A stretch of DNA of 22,718 nt from JAZDGX01 sp043806645 (GTDB taxonomy: Bacteria; Eisenbacteria; RBG-16-71-46; CAIMUX01; WJJG01). Positions 6,843-14,598 of the stretch are shown here, piece by piece. Below the pieces are notes generated by a model that did no database searches, had not been told where the DNA came from, and saw nothing but the letters and a program-made list of their open reading frames with translations. A program made the translations under genes and the position numbers. The stretch spans positions 1 to 22,718 of the forward strand of contig JAZDGX010000171.1 of NCBI GenBank assembly GCA_043806645.1, read 5' to 3'. The first letter of the stretch is position 1. The number at the start of each line of letters is the position of its first letter.

Positions 6843-7066
6843 GGCGCGGGAAGCGCGATGGGACGCGGCAGAGCGCCGGAAGCTCGACGAGACGCGACAG
6901 AGGGCCTGGCGAGAGGCCCGGGAGGCGGCCCGAAATGCCTTGCAAGGGGCTCGGGATCGGGGTAAAAGAAACCCTCTTTGAATCAGCCTGCCGGCCGGCC
7001 CTGAGCGCGGGGTAGGCATCGTGTCGGGGCGCGAGGAGCGTCCCACGGGAGGAATGCCGCAACTTC
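6843..7066 (+). other. Intergenic spacer where fabH is often found
   Basis: These 224 bp separate plsX from fabD. A reading frame rich in Arg, Glu and Ala runs through the first 139 bp (to the stop at 6979-6981), but it begins inside plsX, has no ribosome-binding site and resembles nothing I know, so I do not call it a gene. There is no residue of FabH that I can recognise. A possible promoter is listed separately. Confidence 0.6.
6940..6968 (+). promoter_or_regulatory. Possible promoter for fabD-acpP-fabF
   Basis: TTGCAA (6940-6945), a 17-bp spacer and TAAAAG (6963-6968) lie about 100 bp before fabD. Each box matches the sigma70 consensus at 4 of 6 positions. The AAAAGAAA patch stands out in otherwise GC-rich DNA. 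Confidence 0.35.
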
Positions 7067-8035
7067 ATGAAAATACTTCTCTTCCCGGGACAGGGCTCGC
7101 AGTTCGTGGGGATGGCGCGGGACCTCTACGAGGCGTTTCCGGCTGCCCGCGAACTGTGCGACCGGGCCGATCGGGTTCTTGGCACTCCCCTTACGCGGAT
7201 CATGTTCGAAGGCCCCGAGGAGACCCTGCGCGAGACGCACAACGCCCAGCCTGCCATACTGATCCACTCGATGGCGGTCTGGTCGGTCCTGCAGCCGGCC
7301 TGGACGGCGACCTTGCGCGCGGCTGCGGGCCACAGCCTGGGCGAGTACACCGCCCATGTGGTGGCGGGCGCCTTGTCCTTCGAGGATGCCTTGCGCCTGG
7401 TTCGCCGCCGGGGCGAACTCATGCTCCAGGCGGGCAGGCAGAATCCGGGCACCATGGCTGCGGTGCTCAACGCCGATCTCGACCTGGTCCGGGAAGTCTG
7501 TCAGGCCGCCCCGGGACTGGTCGTGCCTGCCAACATCAACTCGCCCGGGCAAATCGTGATCAGCGGAGAGCACGCGGCGGTCAAGGCCGCCATGGATGCC
7601 TTGAAAGAGCGGGGGGTTCGCAAGATCGTCGAATTGCGGGTGAGCGGCGCGTTCCATTCTCCGCTGATGCAGCCGGCGGCGGACGGCCTGGCCGCGGCAC
7701 TGGCTGATGTCACGCTGTTCAATGCCGGGATTCCGGTATTCGCCAACGTGACGGCGGCCCCGGTGCAGGAGGGGGAGCGCATCCGCGACCTGCTCGTGCG
7801 GCAGTTGCTGAGCCCCGTGCTCTGGGAGCCCACCCTGCGCAGGCTCGTCGCCCTCGGCCCCGCCGAGTTCCTCGAGATCGGCCCCGGGCAGGTGCTGAAG
7901 GGGCTGCTGCGGGCGACCGATCGCGATGCGTCCTGTCGCACGTTGGGAACGGCGGAGGAAGTGCGGGCGTTCATCGAGACCCCGGTGGAGCAACCGCTGG
8001 CATTCGGAAAGGAACACGGGCCTTCGCGCGCATGA
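7067..8035 (+). CDS. fabD: Malonyl-CoA:ACP transacylase
   Basis: FabD moves the malonyl group from malonyl-CoA to holo-ACP, loading the extender unit for fatty-acid synthesis in the cytosol. The 322-aa protein opens with LLFPGQGSQFVGM (residues 4-16), has the nucleophile elbow GHSLGEY (88-94, Ser90), and has GAFHSPLM with catalytic His197. A glutamine and an arginine of the active site are consistent with HNAQPAI and RRRGELM. The start ATG lies 12 nt after a GGGAGGA. It is the first fab gene after plsX; acpP follows 69 bp later. The malonyl-CoA substrate is made by acetyl-CoA carboxylase, two subunits of which are encoded at the end of this window. Confidence 0.97.
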   Translation: MKILLFPGQGSQFVGMARDLYEAFPAARELCDRADRVLGTPLTRIMFEGPEETLRETHNAQPAILIHSMAVWSVLQPAWTATLRAAAGHSLGEYTAHVVAGALSFEDALRLVRRRGELMLQAGRQNPGTMAAVLNADLDLVREVCQAAPGLVVPANINSPGQIVISGEHAAVKAAMDALKERGVRKIVELRVSGAFHSPLMQPAADGLAAALADVTLFNAGIPVFANVTAAPVQEGERIRDLLVRQLLSPVLWEPTLRRLVALGPAEFLEIGPGQVLKGLLRATDRDASCRTLGTAEEVRAFIETPVEQPLAFGKEHGPSRA

Positions 8036-8104
8036 CGGCCGGCGGGCTGCATAGCGGATGCGCATGGGTTAGACATTCCTGCGACTAGGCAAGGAGGTAG
8101 GATC

Positions 8105-8356
8105 ATGGAAGATTACACGCAGAAGGTACGCGAGATCATCGTGGAGCAGCTCGGAGTGACCCCCGAACAGGTTGTCCCCGAGGCGTCGTTCGTCGACGAT
8201 CTGGGTGCGGATTCGCTCGATACGGTGGAACTCGTCATGGCCTTCGAAGATGCGTTCAGCGTCGAGATTCCCGACGAGGATGCGGAGAAGCTGACCCGCG
8301 TCGGCGATGCGATCGACTACCTGAAGAAACGGCTGGCCGAAAAGGCGAGCAGCTGA
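8105..8356 (+). CDS. acpP: Acyl carrier protein
   Basis: The small acidic carrier of growing acyl chains. The 83-aa protein has the phosphopantetheine site GADSLDTVELVM (residues 34-45), with Ser37 the attachment residue, and an acidic helix II and III typical of type II ACP. A nearly perfect Shine-Dalgarno (AAGGAGGT, 8091-8098) precedes the ATG, in line with ACP being one of the most abundant cell proteins. Flanked by fabD and fabF; the fabG that usually precedes acpP is absent. Confidence 0.98.
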   Translation: MEDYTQKVREIIVEQLGVTPEQVVPEASFVDDLGADSLDTVELVMAFEDAFSVEIPDEDAEKLTRVGDAIDYLKKRLAEKASS

Positions 8357-8408
8357 GCGGGCGGGCCGTTCCGTTGCCGGCGGGCCTGCTCGGCCGGGGG
8401 GGCTTGCG

Positions 8409-9647
8409 ATGAAGCGGCGTGTTGCAGTAACGGGCCTGGGGATGGTCGTGCCCGTCGGCAACGACGTGCCGACCAGTTGGGCGAATCTGATCGCCGGACG
8501 GGGCGGGATCTCGCATCTGACGCGCTTCCCCTCCGGCGAATACACCAGCCGCATTGCCGGCGAGGTCAAGGATCTCGATCCCGAGAAGGTCATCGACCGC
8601 AAGACCCTGCGCCATACCGACCTCTTCGTCCAGTATGCATGGGTGGCCTCGCAGGAGGCCTTCCTGTGCGCGGGGCTGAATGGTCAGGCGCCCGACCCCG
8701 ATCGTTTCGCGGTCATCATCGGATCGGGGATCGGCGGCATCACGACGCTCGAAGCCCAGCACAAGGTGCTGCTCGAGCGCGGGCCCAAGCGCGTCAGCCC
8801 TTTCTTCGTTCCGATGATGATCTCCGATATGGCGAGCGGGCAGCTCTCGATCGCCTTCAATGCGCGGGGTCCCAATTTCTGCACCGTCTCGGCCTGCGCA
8901 TCCGGCGCGCATGCCATCGGCGAGGGCTATCGCCTGATCGTCGATGACCTGGCGGATGTCGCCATGGCGGGCGGCAGCGAGTCGCCGCTGACACCGCTCG
9001 CCCTGAGCGGCTTCTGCTCCATGAATGCGCTCAGCACGCGCAATGACGATCCGGCCCACGCCAGCCGCCCGTTCGACAAAGGGCGCGACGGTTTCGTGAT
9101 GTCCGAAGGCGCGGGCACGGTGATCCTCGAAGAGTGGGAGAGCGCGCGGCGGCGGGGCGCCGACATCCTGGCCGAGCTGGCCGGGTACGGTTCGACGGCC
9201 GACGCCTATCATGTGACCGCCCCCTCGCCGACCGGAGAGGGCGCGGGACGGGCGATGGCGCTGGCGTTGAAAGACGCGGGCATGGCGCCCGCGGAGATCG
9301 ACTACGTCAACGCCCACGGAACCTCGACGCAGTTGAATGACAAGGGGGAGACCCAGGCGATTCGCCACGTTTTCGGCGCCGCGGCAGACCGCCTGGCGGT
9401 CAGTTCCACCAAGTCGATGACCGGCCACCTGCTGGGGGCCGCGGGGGCGGTGGAGATGATCGCCTGCGTACTGGCGATCCGTGATGGAGTCGTTCCGCCC
9501 ACGATCAACTACGAGGTTCCCGATCCGGACTGCGACCTCGACTATGTGCCCAACGAGGCGCGCCGGATGAAGGTGCGCACGGCTCTCTCCAACTCGCTCG
9601 GTTTCGGAGGGCACAACGTCTCGCTGATCGTCAAGGCACCATCCTAG
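8409..9647 (+). CDS. fabF: 3-oxoacyl-ACP synthase II
   Basis: FabF condenses malonyl-ACP with acyl-ACP, with decarboxylation, to elongate fatty acids. The 412-aa protein matches the length and even the numbering of the E. coli enzyme: Cys163 in SACASGAHAIGEG, His303 in VNAHGTSTQLND, Lys335 and His340 in STKSMTGHLLGAAG. The glycine-rich GFGGHN loop near the C-terminus is intact. It starts 52 bp after acpP behind a GGGGGGC stretch. Because no fabH lies nearby, this may be the only condensing enzyme of the locus; initiation must come from a gene elsewhere or from another route. Confidence 0.97.
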   Translation: MKRRVAVTGLGMVVPVGNDVPTSWANLIAGRGGISHLTRFPSGEYTSRIAGEVKDLDPEKVIDRKTLRHTDLFVQYAWVASQEAFLCAGLNGQAPDPDRFAVIIGSGIGGITTLEAQHKVLLERGPKRVSPFFVPMMISDMASGQLSIAFNARGPNFCTVSACASGAHAIGEGYRLIVDDLADVAMAGGSESPLTPLALSGFCSMNALSTRNDDPAHASRPFDKGRDGFVMSEGAGTVILEEWESARRRGADILAELAGYGSTADAYHVTAPSPTGEGAGRAMALALKDAGMAPAEIDYVNAHGTSTQLNDKGETQAIRHVFGAAADRLAVSSTKSMTGHLLGAAGAVEMIACVLAIRDGVVPPTINYEVPDPDCDLDYVPNEARRMKVRTALSNSLGFGGHNVSLIVKAPS

Positions 9648-9734
9648 GATCGTGCGGCGCCGTGCTCTGAGCGATGGTCTCCGGCAGAACGGGGCGCGCC
9701 GGTGGCCGCGCGGACGGAAGGAATGCCGACCCCG

Positions 9735-10550
9735 ATGATAAAGCGTGCCCCCCGGCCGGCGTGGCTCAAGCGCCTGTTCGGCGGCCCGCGGAAACCCGAC
9801 CGGGCCTCCGCCGATCCGACCGTCGGTCCCGTGCTGGATGCGTTTCAGTCGCACGCCCGCGTCACCTTCCGTGACCCCCGGTTCCTGCAGCGCGCCCTGA
9901 CCCATCGCTCCTATCTCGGCGGCGAGGAGGCTCACGGTCCCGAATCCAACGAACGGCTCGAGTTCCTCGGGGACGCGGTGCTCGAGTTGATCGTGATCGA
10001 GTATCTCTTTCAGCGCTTCCCCCTCGATCGGGAGGGGGAGTTGACGCAGAAGAAATCCGTGCTGGTCAGCCGCTCGGTGCTCGCCGATCGCGCCGAATAC
10101 CTCGGCCTGGGGCGCTACGTCCTGCTGAGCGAAGCCGAGCGCGATGCGGGCGGCAGCGAACGCCGCTCGATTCTGGCGGATGCCTTCGAAGCGGTGCTGG
10201 GTGCGATCTATCTCGACCGCGGCCTCGAAGAGGCCCGGCGTTTCGTCGAACGCTGGGTGCTCGCGCAGGCCGACCGCATCCTGCGCGACACCGAGAAACA
10301 GAACTTCAAGAGCATTCTCCAGGAGTCGGTCCAGGCACGCCTGCGGGTGCATCCGCGCTACCGGGTGATGAGCGAGACCGGCCCCGATCACGAAAAGCTC
10401 TTCACCGTGGAAGTGGTCGTGCGCGGGAGCGTGCTCGGCCGCGGGATGGGTCGCAACAAGAAGGAAGCCGAGCAGCAGGCCGCCCGGGAGGCGCTCGACT
10501 CGGGACAGCTCGCGCGCTGGCTGCACGAGCAGGACGAAGCCGGGGAGTGA
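9735..10550 (+). CDS. rnc: Ribonuclease III
   Basis: RNase III cleaves double-stranded RNA, including rRNA precursors. From the ATG at 9735 it is 271 aa. The catalytic block NERLEFLGDAVLE (residues 72-84) supplies E73, E76 and D80, and LADAFEAVLGAIYLD supplies D149 and E152 for metal binding. A C-terminal dsRNA-binding domain runs from about residue 187 to 258 (ILQESVQARL to EAEQQAAREAL). The start is uncertain: GTG 9702, ATG 9723 and ATG 9735 are all in frame, and I prefer 9735 because AAGGA lies 12 nt upstream. The basic N-terminal extension before the nuclease fold is not conserved in the family. The fabF-rnc order is common in bacteria. Confidence 0.95.
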   Translation: MIKRAPRPAWLKRLFGGPRKPDRASADPTVGPVLDAFQSHARVTFRDPRFLQRALTHRSYLGGEEAHGPESNERLEFLGDAVLELIVIEYLFQRFPLDREGELTQKKSVLVSRSVLADRAEYLGLGRYVLLSEAERDAGGSERRSILADAFEAVLGAIYLDRGLEEARRFVERWVLAQADRILRDTEKQNFKSILQESVQARLRVHPRYRVMSETGPDHEKLFTVEVVVRGSVLGRGMGRNKKEAEQQAAREALDSGQLARWLHEQDEAGE

Positions 10551-10685
10551 TCCCCCTATTCCTGCATCCCTGACAGAGTGTCTCTTCTCGACTGCCGGAT
10601 CCAGTCGGCCACTGAGGCTCGCGCCCAAGGATATCCTATCCCGCGGATCGCATCACCCCGTCATCCAGCAACGAAGGAGAAGGGA

Positions 10686-12020
10686 TCAGTCCAGCCGAAA
10701 TGCCGCCGTTACGAGAATGCGCTGATCCGATTCCTCTTCGACGAGATCTATTCCGCTGCGCTGGAATCTGCCTACCGCCAAACCCGCGTCCACGGTCACC
10801 GATTCCTGCAGAAGAACGCCCAGCCCGACCGTGAAGCTGAGTCGATCGGGATCGAACCTAGCCGAGTAATAAACCGGGATCGATTCGGGTGGGGGATCGT
10901 CGGGGTCTGGCGTTGCGGGCTCGAGTTCCTGGTACTCCTGCAGAATCCGATACGGCACAGGCTCCCAGGCAACTCCGGCACGGAGGCGCATTCCTGCCAA
11001 GCCCAAGGCATCCAGAAGGTATTCGGCGCCAAAGTGGAGATCCCACGTCTGCTTATACGCTGGCCGACGGGGTCGGGTCTCTGGTTCATTGGGAATCAAT
11101 GGTCCTTCATAGTACCGCAACGGGCCATCGTAGTCGATTCTCGTCCAGTCGGTCAGACGGGCATCCCCCGCAAGAAGCAGATTCGGGAGCATTGCACTCA
11201 AACCGACTCCCACGCTGAACGGCAGTGTAAGGTCCTGTTCCAGGATCTCGGTATAGTCGGGAAATGCGGGGAATGAGATGGTCTGATCGAGTTGGATCCA
11301 CCGCGGCAGATTGAGGGTCAGTCCGAGGCGACCCCAACCGCCGACTCGCGAAAGGGCACCCAGGGCACCGGTGAATCCATTGACATCGATATCCACGACT
11401 TGGTGATCGTCAAAGCCGTATTCCGTATCTAGATAGAACCAGTCCTGGTTGATGTTCCCGTGTATCCAGCTTGTTCGGAATCCGAGCGCAAGCTCTGGAG
11501 CCACATCTACGGCGTACCCGAAACTCCATTCGCCCACTTCGCCTTCTTCATTGAGAGACTCTCGGAAGGTTCTTGAGGATTCCCGAAAGGCTCTCTCGGA
11601 ATTGCGATCAGTGATCCACGGTGCCGTGTAACCCAGGGCGATGACCATACTGCCCCGATAAGTCGGAAAGGGGTAGGTGAAGGCCAGTGCGGAGATCTGC
11701 GAGCCCGAAAGCGAGGCTTCCCGTCCTTCGCCGTGGAATTCCGTTGCGATTGTCCTCTCAAGCGTGCTCAGGGAACCCAGGAATTCGACCCGCTGAATCC
11801 GGGCGAGCCCCGCAGGGTTGTAGCGCAAGGCATTGGCGTCATCTGAGATCGCCAGGTACGCTCCGCCCATGCCCAGGGCCCGCGCGGACGTGGATAAGTC
11901 CCGTGTCATAGGGATATCCGCAACCCAGACATCCTCCTGTGCCCGTACTGAAGCGACGTTGGGAACCAGCCCCGCGATCAGGAGAGTGAGAATCACCGGG
12001 ATAGGTGTCGCTACCCACAT
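10686..12020 (-). CDS. Outer-membrane beta-barrel protein, PorV/UPF0164-FadL-like
   Basis: From the ATG at 12018-12020 this is a 444-aa secreted protein. Residues 1-27 form a signal peptide (hydrophobic VILTLLIAGLV, cleavage likely after VRA at 25-27). The mature start contains SARALGMGGAYLAISDDANALRYNPAGLA, the hallmark block of PorV/UPF0164-type barrels (FadL superfamily). The rest alternates short beta-strands with polar loops and ends ILVTAAFRLD, a strand-like terminus. The frame is open to 12203, but the extra N-terminal part has no signal and no ribosome-binding site. An extended -10 box (TGC-TAGAAT, 12037-12045 on this strand) lies close upstream, perhaps too close. It is downstream of the lipoprotein gene by 100 bp and convergent with rnc. 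The substrate is unknown. Confidence 0.8.
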   Translation of the reverse strand: MWVATPIPVILTLLIAGLVPNVASVRAQEDVWVADIPMTRDLSTSARALGMGGAYLAISDDANALRYNPAGLARIQRVEFLGSLSTLERTIATEFHGEGREASLSGSQISALAFTYPFPTYRGSMVIALGYTAPWITDRNSERAFRESSRTFRESLNEEGEVGEWSFGYAVDVAPELALGFRTSWIHGNINQDWFYLDTEYGFDDHQVVDIDVNGFTGALGALSRVGGWGRLGLTLNLPRWIQLDQTISFPAFPDYTEILEQDLTLPFSVGVGLSAMLPNLLLAGDARLTDWTRIDYDGPLRYYEGPLIPNEPETRPRRPAYKQTWDLHFGAEYLLDALGLAGMRLRAGVAWEPVPYRILQEYQELEPATPDPDDPPPESIPVYYSARFDPDRLSFTVGLGVLLQESVTVDAGLAVGRFQRSGIDLVEEESDQRILVTAAFRLD

Positions 12021-12120
12021 GCAAGAGGCAGCTCGGATTCTAGCACTGGCGGGAACGAACAAGGGGGCAATCCTCCAATGGTTTCCTGTCGTGGAGTGTC
12101 GACTCCGCATCTCCCGCGAA

Positions 12121-12684
12121 TCATCGCCGCAAACCACGCTTTCTGGGTTTGGGCTTCGGTTTCTGCTCGTTCTCTTGAGGAGCGGCCTGGGAGTCCGAGT
12201 CACCTTGAGACGCCCCCACTGTCGGGGCAGGCCCGGGTGGAGCGGAGACTATCGGTGAAGTAATAAGAAGGGGATTGCGGACCCGAGTCGAATCCGGTCC
12301 CGGAGAGCCGCCAGCCCGAGCGCGGCGCACCCAGGCCTGCCGTCCCGACAGCTCCGACTGCGTTTCATCCTCCGCGGACGCGCAATCGGGGCAACGGACC
12401 CACTTGTCCTCAGCCCACCATGGGGAGCCGTAGTAGTTGATCCAGGGCCAGGCAGAGTAGGCATAGTACTCCAGCCAAGGCGAGTAAGAGTAAGAGGCAG
12501 GATCTGCATTGTCATAGTGGCACTGCAGGCAGTCTTCCTCGTAGGCCGATACCGTTGGATCGGCGGCATCCGGGTGACGCAGCAGGGTGTAGCATCCGGA
12601 AAGCAGGAAGGCGGCCATGAGGGCGAAAGCGACCGCCCGGTAGGGGGGCCCGCCCCGCTCATGAAGTGCCGGGCTGACGTTCAT
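12121..12684 (-). CDS. Tyr/Trp-rich lipoprotein with CxxCH and CxxC motifs
   Basis: I do not recognise a named family. The 187-aa protein starts at the ATG 12682-12684 behind AAGGAGGTGGAGG. A signal peptide with lipobox LLSG-C (Cys31) predicts lipid anchoring. The exported part has CLQCH (52-56), which is the c-type heme attachment motif, an aromatic stretch (about residues 64-95, full of Tyr and Trp), and a second pair CPDC (98-101). It ends in a Pro- and Gln-rich segment and a basic tail (KPKPKPRKRGLRR). CxxCH alone suggests a mono-heme cytochrome; CxxCH plus CxxC could instead be a zinc-ribbon-like site. It is the first gene after a strong promoter and probably shares a transcript with the barrel protein downstream. 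Confidence 0.75.
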   Translation of the reverse strand: MNVSPALHERGGPPYRAVAFALMAAFLLSGCYTLLRHPDAADPTVSAYEEDCLQCHYDNADPASYSYSPWLEYYAYSAWPWINYYGSPWWAEDKWVRCPDCASAEDETQSELSGRQAWVRRARAGGSPGPDSTRVRNPLLITSPIVSAPPGPAPTVGASQGDSDSQAAPQENEQKPKPKPRKRGLRR

Positions 12685-12707
12685 GCCTCCACCTCCTTGC
12701 TTCAAAG

Positions 12708-12738
12708 CCAATCCTACTATGCGCAGTATACGGATTGG
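12708..12738. promoter_or_regulatory. Inverted repeat overlapping the -10 box, operator candidate
   Basis: CCAATCC (12708-12714) and GGATTGG (12732-12738) are perfect inverted arms. Inside them TACT (12715-12718) and AGTA (12725-12728) form a second pair around ATGCGC. The minus-strand -10 box (12725-12730) lies within the repeat, which is where a repressor would block RNA polymerase. The regulator is unknown. Confidence 0.45.
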
Positions 12739-12754
12739 TTCCGATGCCTGTCAA
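12725..12754 (-). promoter_or_regulatory. Near-consensus sigma70 promoter for the lipoprotein-barrel pair
   Basis: On the minus strand TTGACA (12749-12754, perfect -35) is followed by an 18-bp spacer and TATACT (12725-12730, 5 of 6). Transcription would start near 12718, leaving about 34 nt before the lipoprotein ATG, with a strong ribosome-binding site in that leader. Confidence 0.8.
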
Positions 12755-12830
12755 AGAGGACCCATGCGGTGGACCTATCTATCTGATAGCATCGGCCCCG
12801 CCGGGCCAACCGTGAAGGAGGAAGCCCGCA

Positions 12831-14513
12831 GTGGTTGCAGGACTGACAGCGGGTGTGATCACGGGGTTTTGGCTCGGTCTTGGTCCATCTCCGGCCATGC
12901 CCGTCCGTGCACCCGTTCCGGACAGCCTCGCCCCCCGCACCGAATCCTGGACCTCCTTCGCCATGGGTCTGCAGTCGGAATTTGATCTCAACTACAAGGA
13001 GGCGTTGAGGCACTACGGCGAGGCCGAAGCCATGGGCGTCGCAGACGCCGAGCTGTTTGTCCGCAAGGCCTATTGCCTATTGGAGTTGCGGGACTTTCCC
13101 GAAGCCGTCTCCGCGGCACGCGAGGCCATCGAGCGGGACTCGCTGTCGGCCGAGGCCCATTCGATCCTGGGCACCTCGCTGGTCGGATTGCAGCGGTTCG
13201 ACGCGGCCATCGAGCCCTTGGCGCGATCGACCCAGCTTCATCCGGACGTCCGCACCCTCAACATGCTGGTCAATGTGTACGAGCGCCTCGGACGCCATTC
13301 AGAGGCGGTGGCCCCCCTGACGCGGCTTCTCGAACTGTCGAGCAGCCCGACGGCGCTCTACCGGAGGGCCCAGCTTCTGGAGCGCCTCGGACGCTTGGAA
13401 GAGGCGGCCGGCGACCACTGGGAAATCCTCCAGGACGAGCCCTCCCGGACGGCCAGCGTGGAGTCCCTGGAGAGGATCTTGACCGAGCTGGAGAGAGGTG
13501 AGGAGTTGATCCGCCTCTACCGCCTGCTCGTCGAACGCTTCCCGGATCGCCCGGATTACCGCTGGTCCTTGATCCAGGCCCTGATCAGAGATGAAGAATG
13601 GGACGAGGCCGAGACCGAGCTGCTGGAGTTGCGCGACCGTGATGCCGCAGACCCCATGGCCACGTTGCATCTCGGCCTGGTCGCCTACCGCAAGGGTGAG
13701 ACGCAGCGCGGGCTGAGTCTCTTCGAAGAGGCGTGGCATCTGGCCCCCGACACCCCCAGAATCCTGCGCTGGCGCATGCGGCTGCTCCTCGCCGAGGGTA
13801 TGCTCGACTCCGCCCTGGTGAATGCCGAGCGGCTGCTCCGGGTGCAGCCCGAAGATGTGGAGGCCTGGCGGGTGCTTGCGCTGGGCCATGTAGAACGCGA
13901 CGAGTTCGACGCCGCCCTGCGGGCGCTGCATGCCTGGGCCGGGGTCGAGTCCGAAAACGCCGATCCCTGGCTGCTGATGGCCAGCATCCATCGCTCCCGG
14001 CGGCAGTACGATGAAGGGCTTCTTGCGATTCGGGAAGCGGTGGCCCGGGAGCCGCGGAAGGCGGATGTCCTGCTCGAATACGCGTCCTTTCTGGAGGAGG
14101 CGGGTAGCCTGGGAGAAGCGGAATCGGTCCTCCTGCCCCTGATGCAGCCCGATTCGGCCGATGCCCGGGCCCTCAATTTTGTGGGCTACATGCTGGTCGA
14201 TCATGGTCTCCGTCTCCCGGAGGCCGAGAGCATGATCCGCCGGGCGCTCGAGGGGGATCCCGAAGATCCGGCAATCCTCGACAGCATGGGGTGGCTCTGG
14301 TACAAGAAGGGCGATATGCCTCGGGCTGAGGAGTGGCTTCAGAAGGCCGTGGACGGTGGGGGACGTCACCCGGAGATCTTTGAGCACCTGGCGCGGGTGC
14401 AAATCGAGCGGGCCCGGCACAGAGCCGCGGCCGAGACGCTGCGCAAAGGCCTGGCCTTGACGCCGGATGCGGCGCAGCTGCAAGAGCTCCTCGACAGCCT
14501 GGGAGTACGATAG
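12831..14513 (+). CDS. Tetratricopeptide-repeat protein with N-terminal membrane segment
   Basis: A 560-aa protein made almost wholly of TPR helix pairs, a scaffold for protein-protein contacts. Residues 2-20 are hydrophobic without preceding positive charges (signal anchor or signal peptide). Repeats run from about residue 40 to the end. The clearest are FDLNYKEALRHYGEAEAMG, AEAHSILGTSLVGLQRFDAAIEPL, and the C-terminal group starting ALNFVGYMLVDHG and LDSMGWLWYKKGDMPRAEEWL, a block common in long periplasmic TPR proteins. The GTG start at 12831 has AAGGAGGAA 7-8 nt upstream. No promoter consensus is clear on this strand. It precedes the sigma factor gene by 85 bp and may assemble envelope proteins, but that is only an inference. 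Confidence 0.85.
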   Translation: MVAGLTAGVITGFWLGLGPSPAMPVRAPVPDSLAPRTESWTSFAMGLQSEFDLNYKEALRHYGEAEAMGVADAELFVRKAYCLLELRDFPEAVSAAREAIERDSLSAEAHSILGTSLVGLQRFDAAIEPLARSTQLHPDVRTLNMLVNVYERLGRHSEAVAPLTRLLELSSSPTALYRRAQLLERLGRLEEAAGDHWEILQDEPSRTASVESLERILTELERGEELIRLYRLLVERFPDRPDYRWSLIQALIRDEEWDEAETELLELRDRDAADPMATLHLGLVAYRKGETQRGLSLFEEAWHLAPDTPRILRWRMRLLLAEGMLDSALVNAERLLRVQPEDVEAWRVLALGHVERDEFDAALRALHAWAGVESENADPWLLMASIHRSRRQYDEGLLAIREAVAREPRKADVLLEYASFLEEAGSLGEAESVLLPLMQPDSADARALNFVGYMLVDHGLRLPEAESMIRRALEGDPEDPAILDSMGWLWYKKGDMPRAEEWLQKAVDGGGRHPEIFEHLARVQIERARHRAAAETLRKGLALTPDAAQLQELLDSLGVR

Positions 14514-14519
14514 GTAGCT

Positions 14520-14583
14520 CCTGGCAGGCCAACGTGTTGCGGCGGCGAGAAGAGCGGAACTGCCGCCCCTTGCCAGGGTACGA
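14520..14583 (+). promoter_or_regulatory. Nested hairpin and possible ECF-type promoter before the sigma gene
   Basis: CCTGGCA (14520-14526) pairs with TGCCAGG (14571-14577), and inside it GGCGGC (14541-14546) pairs with GCCGCC (14562-14567). Within the same stretch GGAACT (14556-14561), 16 bp and GTACGA (14578-14583) resemble the GGAACT...GTCTGA pattern of RpoE-type promoters, hinting at autoregulation. The leader would be only about 10 nt, which weakens this. Confidence 0.25.
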
Positions 14584-14598
14584 TGTAGAGGACAATGC

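Noticed and set aside
6697..6981. A small plus-strand gene spanning the plsX end and the following spacer
   Set aside because: Most of it overlaps plsX out of frame; the tail is Arg/Glu/Ala-rich with no ribosome-binding site and no family resemblance.
5766..7046. A 426-codon minus-strand frame
   Set aside because: Antisense to plsX and the spacer after it; composition is that of a shadow frame.
8256..10628. A 790-codon open frame on the minus strand
   Set aside because: It lies antisense to fabF and rnc, both unmistakable. Its length comes from the GC-rich codon pattern, and its translation matches nothing I recognise.
12021..12203. A 61-residue N-terminal extension of the barrel protein
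   Set aside because: It is basic and unstructured, precedes a proper signal peptide and has no ribosome-binding site; the start at 12020 explains export.
12121..12711. Start of the lipoprotein gene at 12711
   Set aside because: The first nine codons are the Shine-Dalgarno region itself (GGAGGTGGAGG), so the true start is 12684.
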